9,366 bases of DNA. Origin: a bacterium UBP14_UBA6098 (GTDB lineage Bacteria > UBP14 > UBA6098). Made by a program: the position numbers and the translations under genes. Positions 1 to 5,446 of this stretch are shown in pieces (positions within the stretch are counted from its first letter, which is position 1; the number at the start of each line of letters is the position of its first letter). The DNA lies in contig DIWU01000018.1 in NCBI GenBank assembly GCA_002428525.1, forward strand, positions 29,219 through 38,584. Reading direction: 5' to 3'. Below the pieces are notes generated by a model. That model searched no databases. It saw only the letters and a list, made by a program, of their open reading frames with translations, and was not told where the DNA came from.

Positions 1-84
1 GCCCTTCGGGCTACGGGAGCGACCGGTGGTCACTGAGCGAAGTCGAAGTGCCGGTGGCTGAGTAGGGCATTAGCCCGTATCGAA
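1..84 (-). repeat. Long intergenic repeat, copy 1 (cut by window edge)
   Basis: Positions 1-87 match 308-394 base for base (87 of 87). The first eight bases of the element lie outside the window. It ends with CGTATCGAA (76-84), the terminal inverted repeat seen in the complete copies. Strand is assigned by defining the element as starting with TTCGATACGGGC. The perfect identity to copy 2 implies recent duplication or gene conversion. Confidence 0.9.
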
Positions 85-95
85 GCCGTTCCGAC

Positions 96-122
96 AAAAA
101 AAGGGCGGCCTCCAAGCCGCCC
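96..122 (-). terminator. Probable intrinsic terminator for the minus-strand genes
   Basis: On the minus strand GGGCGGC (122-116) pairs with GCCGCCC (109-103) around a six-base loop. Seven T residues follow at once (102-96 on that strand). The 7-bp GC stem plus T run is a classical Rho-independent terminator. It lies about 340 bases beyond the O-methyltransferase stop, so it would be a distal terminator, and the long repeats would then be in the transcript. Confidence 0.6.
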
Positions 123-135
123 CTCGTATAAAACC

Positions 136-163
136 CTTTACCTTTTACCCTTTACCCTTTACC
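136..163 (-). repeat. Four heptamer units, CTTTACC type
   Basis: Four consecutive 7-nt units read CTTTACC, TTTTACC, CTTTACC, CTTTACC. On the minus strand this is the GGTAAAG/GGTAAAA pattern also found as four units at 9101-9128. In both places the units read GGTAAAR in the direction of the nearest upstream gene. Confidence 0.85.
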
Positions 164-169
164 TCATTC

Positions 170-204
170 GGTTTTAGGTTATAGGTATTGGGTTATAGGT
201 TCTA
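170..204 (+). repeat. Five heptamer units, GGTNNNN type
   Basis: Five units keep an exact 7-nt period: GGTTTTA, GGTTATA, GGTATTG, GGTTATA, GGTTCTA. A related four-unit run follows the protease gene at 9044-9071. The period and the fixed GGT recall the heptameric short tandem repeats known from filamentous cyanobacteria. No function can be read from the sequence. Confidence 0.75.
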
Positions 205-208
205 CTTT

Positions 209-234
209 AAAGGCGCAAGGGTTGCGCCTTTTTT
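209..234 (+). terminator. Terminator-like hairpin with T run
   Basis: A perfect 10-bp stem (209-218 with 222-231) closes a GGG loop. The T run at 229-234 belongs partly to the stem. It would act on plus-strand transcripts entering from outside the window. On the minus strand the stem also ends in TTT, so weak bidirectional action is possible. Confidence 0.55.
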
Positions 235-256
235 AAAAACCGTTTATTTAAACTCT

Positions 257-275
257 GGAGGGGGCAAGCCCCTCC
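257..275. repeat. GC-rich hairpin module
   Basis: GGAGGGG (257-263) pairs with CCCCTCC (269-275) around GCAAG. The bases just after it can form a competing CCCC-TAC-GGGG hairpin (274-284). No T run follows, so a terminator is not supported. It looks like another intergenic palindromic module. Confidence 0.5.
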
Positions 276-299
276 CCTACGGGGTGGAAAAACCGCCGT

Positions 300-391
300 T
301 TCGATACGCCCTTCGGGCTACGGGAGCGACCGGTGGTCACTGAGCGAAGTCGAAGTGCCGGTGGCTGAGTAGGGCATTAGCCCGTATCGAA
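300..391 (-). repeat. Long intergenic repeat, copy 2 (complete, 92 bp)
   Basis: This complete copy is bounded by the inverted repeat TTCGATACG (300-308) and CGTATCGAA (383-391). Inside are GCCC-TTC-GGGC (308-318), a central part containing CCGGTGGTCACTGAGCG, and GGGC-ATTA-GCCC (372-383). No coding capacity is present. Ends and size resemble a miniature palindromic element, but no target-site duplication is evident. It begins about 70 bases beyond the O-methyltransferase stop. Confidence 0.9.
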
Positions 392-462
392 GCCCCCTTG
401 TATCTTCCTTGCATTCGTTCTACGGATTTCGGCACCGCCCGCGCCCTCATACAAAACACAAA

Positions 463-1092
463 CTATAATTTTACACTCACCGCCACTCCATCGCCGATGG
501 GAAGCCACGAGGTTTTAAGGCGCGCATTGGCCTCGAGTGCGCGGTTGTATTCGTCGAGGAGCATCGCGCGCGGGTTGTCGAACATAACCGGAAAAAGGAC
601 ATCGTCCGAAAGCAATATCCCCCCCGGCTCCAGAAGGTCGATAAGCCGCTCGAGCATCGGAAGATATTGATCTTTCGCGCCGTCTTGAATAATTAGGCCG
701 AAGGGGCCTGTTAGTTGATCGATTGCGGTCGCGGCGTCGCCGGCCAAGAGACTGACATTAGCTTGGACATCGGCGTTTTGGATATTCTGTATCGCGGCGC
801 TTGCTATCCTGCGGTTCACCTCGATTGTCGTAACTCGACCGCCGTAACTCCTCGCGGCCAGCCCGAGGGCGATCGCGGTCTCGGCGACGCTCGTGCCGAT
901 CTCGAGTATATTAGCCGGCCTCTTCGAAAGAACGAGCATCTCGGTTAAAGCGAGCGGGATCGGCCCGAGAGTCGGGGCGATATTAACGCCCTCGAGGTCT
1001 GAGCCGTCGGTCGATAGCGGCACGCGCGCAGGAAGAAAGCCTTCAAGATATGTTATCGCTTTTGAATAATCGAAGGCCGGCCCTGAAGGCAT
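463..1092 (-). CDS. Class I SAM-dependent O-methyltransferase, caffeoyl-CoA OMT-like
   Basis: The 209-residue protein has the Rossmann fold signature of the OMT_3/caffeoyl-CoA family. Motif I, LEIGTSVAETAIALG, spans 63-77. It is followed by GRVTTIEVN (85-93), GDAATAI (118-124), IIQDGAKDQY (134-143), LEPGGILLSDDVLF (154-167) and a C-terminal LPIGDGVAVSVK that is typical of the family. Asp137 and Asp163/164 occupy the places of the usual metal ligands. The third glycine of motif I is replaced by Ala70. The methyl acceptor cannot be deduced. The ATG (1092-1090) overlaps the last base of the mreB TAA stop, giving TAATG, and GGGAG lies eight bases upstream inside mreB, so translation is probably coupled. 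The stop is TAG. The start is therefore secure, the family call is good and the substrate is unknown. Confidence 0.88.
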   Translation of the reverse strand: MPSGPAFDYSKAITYLEGFLPARVPLSTDGSDLEGVNIAPTLGPIPLALTEMLVLSKRPANILEIGTSVAETAIALGLAARSYGGRVTTIEVNRRIASAAIQNIQNADVQANVSLLAGDAATAIDQLTGPFGLIIQDGAKDQYLPMLERLIDLLEPGGILLSDDVLFPVMFDNPRAMLLDEYNRALEANARLKTSWLPIGDGVAVSVKL

Positions 1093-2120
1093 TACTTTTT
1101 CTCCCGCGCGAGCAGTTTGCTGTATTTCGCGGTGTCGTTGATAATTCGGCCGGTGCCCATCACAACGCAGGTCAGCGGGTCATCGACAACATAAACCGGC
1201 AGGTTCGTCTCCTCGCGGATTCTCTGGTCGAGTCCGCGGAGCATACTCCCGCCGCCGGTCATGACAATGCCTCTATCGACGATATCGCTGGCAAGCTCGG
1301 GCGGCGTAGCCTCGAGGGCTTGGCGAAGCGCTTGCATAATGAGTCTCACCGGATCCTCGAGCCCCTCGCGGATCTCCGCGCTCGAAACCTTGAGGGTTTT
1401 CGGGAGGCCGTCAACGACATCGCGGCCCTTGACATCCATGAACTCCTCGCCGCCGGGCAAGGGATAGGCCGAGCCGATCTCCCTTTTAACCCGTTCGGCT
1501 GTGTTTTCGCCGATCGCGAGGTTGTATTTCTTTTTAAGGTAGTTCATAATCGCCTCGTCCATCTCGTCGCCGGCGATTCGTATGCTCGTGTTATTGACTA
1601 TTCCGGAGAGGGCGATGACCGCGATCTCGCTGGTTCCGCCGCCAATATCGATGATCATGTTCCCTCGCGGCTCCTCGACCGGAATTCCGACTCCGATTGC
1701 ACCGGCCATAGGCTCGTTGACGAGGAAGACATCTCGCGCGCCGGCGTTCTCCGCGGACTCTGTGACCGCGCGACGCTCGACCTCGGTGATTCCCGACGGC
1801 ACCGAGATGACGATCTTCGGCTTCACTAAAAAGCGTTTGCGTATGACCCTGCGAATGAATTCGCGAAGCATCTCCTCGGTCATAGTGAAATCGGCGATAA
1901 CGCCGTCCTTGAGCGGGCGCACCGCGCGGATATGGCCGGGGGTTCTGCCGAGCATCTCGCGGGCTTCGTGGCCGATAGCGATCACCTTGCCGGTATCGAT
2001 CTCGACCGCGACCACCGAGGGCTCATTGAGGATTATCCCCCTGCCCTTAACGAAAACCAGCGTGTTCGCGGTGCCGAGGTCTATGCCTATGTCATTCGAA
2101 AGGATATCTATCATTGGCAT
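1092..2120 (-). CDS. mreB: Rod-shape determining protein MreB (bacterial actin)
   Basis: MreB is the actin-like ATPase that assembles on the inner membrane and directs side-wall peptidoglycan synthesis. The 342-residue product has the family's usual length. Visible are the phosphate-1 loop DLGTANT (14-20), NEPSVVAV (32-39), VPSGITEVERRAV (107-119), the phosphate-2 loop DIGGGTSEIAV (158-168) and the adenosine motif VMTGGGSMLRGL (286-297). The ATG at 2120 is chosen because AAGGAAA (2132-2126) sits at good spacing. A TTG at 2156 would add 12 residues but lacks such a site. The usual partners mreC and mreD do not follow. Instead an O-methyltransferase overlaps the stop by one base, and two damaged secreted-protein genes lie upstream. 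No motif is missing, so the protein should be functional. Confidence 0.97.
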   Translation of the reverse strand: MPMIDILSNDIGIDLGTANTLVFVKGRGIILNEPSVVAVEIDTGKVIAIGHEAREMLGRTPGHIRAVRPLKDGVIADFTMTEEMLREFIRRVIRKRFLVKPKIVISVPSGITEVERRAVTESAENAGARDVFLVNEPMAGAIGVGIPVEEPRGNMIIDIGGGTSEIAVIALSGIVNNTSIRIAGDEMDEAIMNYLKKKYNLAIGENTAERVKREIGSAYPLPGGEEFMDVKGRDVVDGLPKTLKVSSAEIREGLEDPVRLIMQALRQALEATPPELASDIVDRGIVMTGGGSMLRGLDQRIREETNLPVYVVDDPLTCVVMGTGRIINDTAKYSKLLAREKK

Positions 2121-2154
2121 GTTAGTTTCCTTGGAAAAGTCTGATAATCTATAC

Positions 2155-2183
2155 AATATCTATCTATGACTGCTAATTATCAA
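2155..2183 (-). promoter_or_regulatory. Possible mreB promoter
   Basis: In the AT-rich 85-base gap before mreB, TTGATA (2183-2178) is followed after 17 bases by GATATT (2160-2155). These match the sigma-70 hexamers at five and four of six positions. Transcription would start near 2148. The site would let mreB be expressed apart from deoB and the damaged genes. Such AT-rich DNA yields similar matches by chance. Confidence 0.3.
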
Positions 2184-2205
2184 GATATTTTTGTATTCGA
2201 AAAGA

Positions 2206-2796
2206 TTACATATTCCCGCCGAACTTCAAGAACAGCCCGGCTTCGATGCCGCTAATATCCCTGTTTTTGTATCCCGAAAGATCGACGCCTGAAGCGAAGC
2301 GGTATCCGACCCCGAGATTTAGGCGGGAAAAGTGTGTGAAATTCAATTCGGCGTTCACTTCGGGAACGAAGGCAAAGAAGGCGTCCTTCTCGGGGCTGAA
2401 GGGGTCGTCATCGTCGTCGAGAAAATCGCGGTTAAAGGCGAGTGCGCCCCAAGAAAAGGCCGAGCCGACAGTGAAATGCAGGACCTCGTCCGAGAGGATT
2501 ATGAAGTCGAGATTGAGGCCGCCGTATCCCATCGAGAGGAAGGGATAATCGATAGGCGCAGTGGGCTCATCGACCTCGGTGACGATCGCGCATCCGCCGC
2601 CGCCGATCGCGACAAGGCTGTTCATAACGAAGGCTCCTCGCCCGCCCGCGGGCATCGCGGATTGGCCGTCAAGGGTTGTGTATTTAAATGTCGGCCTTCA
2701 GAAGCCGCCGGCTTTGAACTCCTCGCTGTCGAAGAGGGTTCGCTCGGCAGTGAGTGAGGAGATTAAAATCAAGAGACACAAGGCTGAAATCCGCAT
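2206..2796 (-). pseudogene. Secreted outer-membrane-type protein gene interrupted by in-frame TGA
   Basis: A frame of 196 codons runs from ATG at 2796, preceded by the strong site GGAGGAATT, to TAA at 2206. Its only interruption is TGA at codon 33 (2700-2698). Residues 1-17 form a signal peptide (MRISALCLLILISSLTA) and the mature part begins ERTLF. After the stop the frame continues RPTFKYTTLDGQ and then a Gly-rich GGRGAFVMNS, alternating aromatic/hydrophobic strands, an acidic loop (FLDDDDDPF) and a C-terminal LFLKFGGNM. This fits a small beta-rich exported protein. Codon 33 follows GGF in a Gly-rich context, so TGA may come from GGA by one change. Internal ATG codons, for example at 2655, lack a ribosome site and would lose the signal peptide. 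A sequencing error is the main alternative. Confidence 0.72.
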
Positions 2797-2838
2797 AATT
2801 CCTCCGCAATTCCTTGAGGACAAATTAGTTAGGGGAAA

Positions 2839-3024
2839 TCACATGTTAGCGCCGAACTTGAGGCCGAAATCCAGCGATGGCCCGCTGAAATCATTGTCAA
2901 CGTAGGTCTCAAGATCGACATCGAAGCACCTGCGATAGCCTGCGCCGATGAGAGTTCGTTCCTCGGCGAGTGCGGGAAAGGCAATAATCGCGAGAATCCT
3001 CGAGATAATAACTATATTTTTCAT
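2839..3024 (-). CDS. 61-residue secreted protein, internally deleted paralogue of the preceding family
   Basis: The short gene has AAAGGG at suitable distance before ATG 3024. A signal peptide with a PALA cleavage site ends at residue 20, then comes EERTLIG. Its last 33 residues (29-61, from GYRRCF to FGANM) align without gaps to the last 33 of the neighbouring broken gene (GYRFAS to FGGNM), sharing GYR, VDL, Y, D, SG, LKFG and NM. ERTL after the signal peptide also matches. About 139 residues between these two ends are absent and the frame is kept. It therefore looks like a duplicate that lost its middle by an in-frame deletion. The stop is TGA. It starts 16 bases after deoB ends, so it should be co-transcribed. 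Whether the remnant has a function is unknown. Confidence 0.6.
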   Translation of the reverse strand: MKNIVIISRILAIIAFPALAEERTLIGAGYRRCFDVDLETYVDNDFSGPSLDFGLKFGANM

Positions 3025-3040
3025 GATTTACCCTTTCGTT

Positions 3041-4222
3041 TTATTGCGCGGGTAAAATCTCCCGAAGGAAACTCGTTCCATCCGGAGTCGGCTCAGTGCC
3101 GAGGAACTCCGCGATCGTCTGACCGAGGTCGGCGAAACTCTGGCGGTCCGCTAAAGCACCGGAAACAATCCTTTTCCCCCAGATCAGAAGCGGAACAAGC
3201 TCTCTGCTATGGTCGGTGCTGGGCGTGGTTGGGTCGTTGCCGTGGTCGGCGGTGATGAAAAGCAGGTCGTCTTCGGCCATAGCGCCCATAATCGAGGGCA
3301 AAGCGTCGTCGAACTCTCGAAGCCCCTGCGCGAGGCCGCGCGGATCGTTGCGATGGCCCCACAGCATATCGAAATCGACGAGATTCGTGATAATGACGCC
3401 CTCATCGAACTCGGAGATAAGCAGTCTCGTCTCCGCTATGCCCTCGGAGTTCGAGTGAGTGAAGACCGGTTCGGTGATCCCGACGCCCGCGAATAGGTCC
3501 ATGATCTTCCCCACAGCCACAACCGGAAGGCCGGCGCGTTCGACCAAAGACAAAAGCGTCGGTGCCGGAGGTTCGAGAGAAAAATCACGTCGCTTAGGCG
3601 TTCGGACAAAACTCCCCCGCCTTCCGATGAACGGCCTCGCGATCACTCTGCTGACTGCGTGATCGCCGCAGAGAATCTTTCGCGCTATTCTGCACCAATC
3701 GTAAAGAAGCCCGACAGGCACGATGTCCTCGTGAGCCGCTATCTGAAAAACAGAATCCGCGCTGGTGTAAACAATCGGCTTGCCCGACTCCAAATGCTCC
3801 GCGCCCAAGCGGTCGATTATCTCCGTGCCGCTGGCGACAACATTGCCTATAATCTCGCGCCCGATTATTCTCTCGAAGTTCGAGATGATCTCGTGAGGAA
3901 ATCCGTAGGGATAAACCGGAAACGGCTTCCTAATTATCAACCCCGCCAGCTCCCAATGACCGGCGGTCGAGTCTTTGCCCTTCGATTTCGGGATCATACG
4001 TGTAAATGCGCCCTCGACTATCTCCGTCGGAGGCGTCCCGGGAATCTCACCCAAATTACCAAGCCCGAGCCTGCCAAGATTTGTAAGCTCCAAGCCGCCC
4101 ACAGCCGCCGCCGTATGCGGAAGTGTTGCGCTTCCGAGGTCGTTGTAATCATAGGCGTCGGGAGCCTCGGCTATCCCTACACCATCGAGAATTATAATTA
4201 TAGCTTTCTTCATAGTGCTCAT
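3041..4222 (-). CDS. deoB: Phosphopentomutase
   Basis: DeoB interconverts (deoxy)ribose 1-phosphate and 5-phosphate in the cytoplasm, linking nucleoside breakdown to the pentose phosphate pathway. The 393-residue product is full length for this alkaline-phosphatase-superfamily enzyme. The Mn ligands expected from the family are present: Asp13 (ILDGVG), Asp285 and His290 (VDFDMLWGH), Asp326-His327 (ITADHGND) and His338 (STDHSRE). ASGTEI (130-135), YTSADSVFQIAAHE (152-165) and RVIARPF (192-198) are further landmarks. The phospho-acceptor loop reads KDSTAGHWE (83-91), with Ser at the position I align with Thr85 of the Bacillus cereus enzyme. ATG 4222 is chosen because GGAGGG lies eight bases upstream; ATG 4213 is less well placed. 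It heads the minus-strand string and is followed after 16 bases by a small secreted-protein gene. No other nucleoside genes are adjacent. Confidence 0.96.
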   Translation of the reverse strand: MSTMKKAIIIILDGVGIAEAPDAYDYNDLGSATLPHTAAAVGGLELTNLGRLGLGNLGEIPGTPPTEIVEGAFTRMIPKSKGKDSTAGHWELAGLIIRKPFPVYPYGFPHEIISNFERIIGREIIGNVVASGTEIIDRLGAEHLESGKPIVYTSADSVFQIAAHEDIVPVGLLYDWCRIARKILCGDHAVSRVIARPFIGRRGSFVRTPKRRDFSLEPPAPTLLSLVERAGLPVVAVGKIMDLFAGVGITEPVFTHSNSEGIAETRLLISEFDEGVIITNLVDFDMLWGHRNDPRGLAQGLREFDDALPSIMGAMAEDDLLFITADHGNDPTTPSTDHSRELVPLLIWGKRIVSGALADRQSFADLGQTIAEFLGTEPTPDGTSFLREILPAQ

Positions 4223-4274
4223 AAAATATGCCCTCCAATAGCCTTTGTAAAGCACTTTTTAACAGCACCGTTGA

Positions 4275-4426
4275 GGCGGGCGTCGAACCCCTATCCTTCT
4301 CGGAAAGCTCGCTTTCCGAGAAGGATAGGGGTCAACGACAGGCCGAGCGGAAAAACCTCCGCTTCGAAGAGATTGTTGTCTCGGCCTGTCGTGCTCATTT
4401 GCGAGGCAAATGAGTCGACGCCCGCC
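4275..4426. other. Four-armed perfectly paired palindromic element (cruciform or structured RNA)
   Basis: A 12-bp closing stem (4275-4286 with 4415-4426) encloses three arms. Arm 1 is a perfect 21-bp stem (4287-4307 with 4312-4332) with loop CTCG. Arm 2 is a 13-bp stem (4335-4347 with 4380-4392) enclosing 32 bases that can form small internal pairings, including CGGA with TCCG. Arm 3 is a 9-bp stem (4394-4402 with 4406-4414) with loop GAG. The linkers are 0, 2, 1 and 0 bases, so this is a compact four-way junction with 55 Watson-Crick pairs and no mismatch. It could be a DNA cruciform, a mobile palindromic element or an RNA in the deoB leader on the minus strand. It lies upstream of the plus-strand promoter and would not be in that transcript. 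It matches no family I know. Confidence 0.85.
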
Positions 4427-4435
4427 GGAAGTATA

Positions 4436-4463
4436 TTGACAATGGATTTTCTATTTATATAAT
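4436..4463 (+). promoter_or_regulatory. Consensus sigma-70 promoter for the HNH gene
   Basis: TTGACA (4436-4441) and TATAAT (4458-4463) both match the consensus perfectly, with a 16-base spacer. Transcription should start near 4470, leaving a leader of about 125 bases before the HNH start codon. TGACAATG occurs twice, overlapping the -35 box (4437-4444) and starting at the last base of the -10 box (4463-4470). The 26-base spacing of these copies suggests possible operator half-sites. Confidence 0.75.
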
Positions 4464-4469
4464 GACAAT

Positions 4470-4594
4470 GTCCGTCGAAAAGACCACTCATCGAGGAGTT
4501 TAAAGGCCGAGCTTTGCAATTTCGCATGGCTTTGATGAGTCGCGGTTTCTGGAATAATCAGCAAAAATAAAAAACTATCAACTGGACAAGAAAG
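4470..4594 (+). promoter_or_regulatory. Leader of the HNH gene with a long-range stem
   Basis: Positions 4486-4494 pair with 4532-4540 (nine pairs, one G-T), closing a 37-base region with a small hairpin AAAG/CTTT (4502-4505 with 4512-4515). The leader carries AGGCCGAGC (4504-4512), which also occurs in arm 2 of the upstream palindromic element (4340-4348). No known riboswitch signature was recognised. The ribosome site before ATG 4595 is weak (AAGAAAG). Confidence 0.3.
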
Positions 4595-5326
4595 ATGCAA
4601 GACGCTTTTTCCGGGATATTTAAGAAAAAAGAAGAGAAATTAAAGCAGTTAAAAGAGGATCTTTTAAAACGCCGTTATGTTCGTATGGACGAGGAGGTTT
4701 GGCGTCCGATCGAGAGGGCTTTGCATTATGAGATCTCGAATTGGGGTCGAGTCCGCAGTTGGAAGCGGCGAGGCCGGATGGGCGGAGAACGCGAGGATCC
4801 GGTTATTCTCAACCAGAGCGCCAAGAAGACCGGCGAGTTGGTGGTGAATATCTTTTTTGACGGCAAATTCAAATCGATACAGGTTAAAAGGCTGGTTTAC
4901 GACGCCTTTCACGAGGGCTATCGGCATCCGAACACGGTGATTATTCATCGTGACGGGGACAAGTCCAACAACCGCTACGATAACCTTGTTCTCGCGCGGG
5001 AGTTTGTCAACCTTCCGGACGAGATCATTGTCGAGATTCGCAGGCAGTTCGCCGAGGGCGCGAAAAAGCGTCCGTTGTGCCGAAAATACGGCATCAGCCT
5101 CGACGATCTGGAGGATATTCTTCATGGCGACAAGGCTCGATGGGTCGGCGGGGATATCGTCGAGCGAAGGTTTAAACGCGAACTTACCCCCGAAGAGATC
5201 GAGGAGATAAAGCTTCGCGCACAATCGGGCATGGAGACTGAGGCGCAGATTGGCAAGGCCTTCGGAATTCGAGAGCAACGCGTCTCGAGAATCCTGAACG
5301 AGGCCAAGAAGCGCTTAAATCGCTGA
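4595..5326 (+). CDS. Stand-alone NUMOD4/HNH homing-type endonuclease-like protein
   Basis: The 243-residue protein starts with a charged, probably helical segment (9-27). A NUMOD4-like module follows, EVWRPIERALHYEISNWGRV (34-53), as found in intron- and phage-encoded homing nucleases. Next is an HNH_3-type core: VKRLVYDAF (97-105), then IIHRDGDKSNNRYDNL (116-131) with His118, Asn125/126 and Asn130. The His usually seen before RLV is Lys98. Two helix-turn-helix-like regions follow, 142-177 (PLCRKYGISLDDLEDIL) and 198-236 (AQIGKAFGIREQRVSRIL). Such proteins cut or bind specific DNA sites, usually inside mobile introns or phages, but no host intron is seen here. The gene has its own perfect promoter and is divergent from deoB. 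The TGA stop matters because it shows TGA ends proteins in this genome. Catalytic activity is plausible but uncertain. Confidence 0.75.
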   Translation: MQDAFSGIFKKKEEKLKQLKEDLLKRRYVRMDEEVWRPIERALHYEISNWGRVRSWKRRGRMGGEREDPVILNQSAKKTGELVVNIFFDGKFKSIQVKRLVYDAFHEGYRHPNTVIIHRDGDKSNNRYDNLVLAREFVNLPDEIIVEIRRQFAEGAKKRPLCRKYGISLDDLEDILHGDKARWVGGDIVERRFKRELTPEEIEEIKLRAQSGMETEAQIGKAFGIREQRVSRILNEAKKRLNR

Positions 5327-5392
5327 GCTTTATACCCTCGTTCGGCTTTTAACGCCTTCCGATTCGATAAAATAGGTGGCAACCGAGACTAT

Positions 5393-5422
5393 AGATATTT
5401 ATTATTTAAAGTTATAATATCT
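5393..5422 (+). promoter_or_regulatory. Possible protease promoter with AT-rich inverted repeat
   Basis: TATAAT (5413-5418) lies 28 bases before the protease ATG in very AT-rich DNA. No convincing -35 box is present at 16-18 bases. AGATATT (5393-5399) and AATATCT (5416-5422) form an inverted repeat overlapping the -10 box, which could be an operator or simply a feature of AT-rich DNA. No terminator for the HNH gene is visible in 5327-5446. Confidence 0.35.
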
Positions 5423-5446
5423 TTAACGATCGAAAGGCCAACCTCG

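Larger units (their letters stand above)
1..462. other. Non-coding repeat mosaic downstream of the minus-strand gene string
   Basis: No gene is supported here; short open frames carry no recognisable domain. The stretch is assembled from modules: a long repeat (1-84), a hairpin with an A/T run (96-122), 7-nt TTTACC-type units (136-163), 7-nt GGTTATA-type units (170-204), a hairpin with a T run (209-234), a GC-rich hairpin (257-275) and a second long repeat (300-391). Positions 395-462 show nothing beyond the trailer of the O-methyltransferase gene. The right edge of the window has the same kinds of module. Confidence 0.75.

Noticed and set aside
136..163. Telomere-like TTTACCC tandem repeat
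   Set aside because: Only four imperfect units are present, inside a bacterial intergenic region, with matching tracts elsewhere. Chromosome-end function is not supported.
1..394. CRISPR array formed by the repeated 87-bp sequence
   Set aside because: There are only two long copies 307 bases apart with repeat-rich DNA between them, no regular spacers and no cas genes.
2121..2156. Extended mreB start at TTG 2156
   Set aside because: ATG 2120 has a well-placed ribosome site and gives the normal N terminus and length; the TTG lacks both advantages.
1050..2169. Long plus-strand open frames opposite mreB and the methyltransferase
   Set aside because: They are antisense shadows of strongly supported genes, with no domain and no ribosome sites of their own.
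2206..2655. Independent 149-residue gene starting at ATG 2655
   Set aside because: There is no ribosome site or signal peptide, and the frame continues upstream through the TGA to a strong start at 2796.
2206..3024. Alternative genetic code reading TGA as Gly
   Set aside because: The HNH gene and the 61-residue gene end naturally at TGA, and all other large genes have no internal TGA.
4262..4300. tRNA or tmRNA piece on the minus strand because of GGGGTTCGAC
   Set aside because: The flanking bases do not give a matching T stem, acceptor stem or anticodon arm. The word belongs to the junction of arm 1 and the closing stem.
4275..4426. Integron attC site
   Set aside because: No RYYYAAC/GTTRRRY core sites are present, and there is no integrase or cassette array.
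4470..4560. Hammerhead ribozyme suggested by TTGATGAGTCG
   Set aside because: The conserved CTGATGA and GAAA core and the three required stems are not in place.
4595..5326. HNH gene plus upstream structured DNA as an IscB/IsrB-type RNA-guided (HEARO) system
   Set aside because: The protein is too short and has no RuvC motifs or bridge helix. Its NUMOD4 and HNH_3 signatures indicate the homing-nuclease class, and the structured element lies outside its likely transcript.
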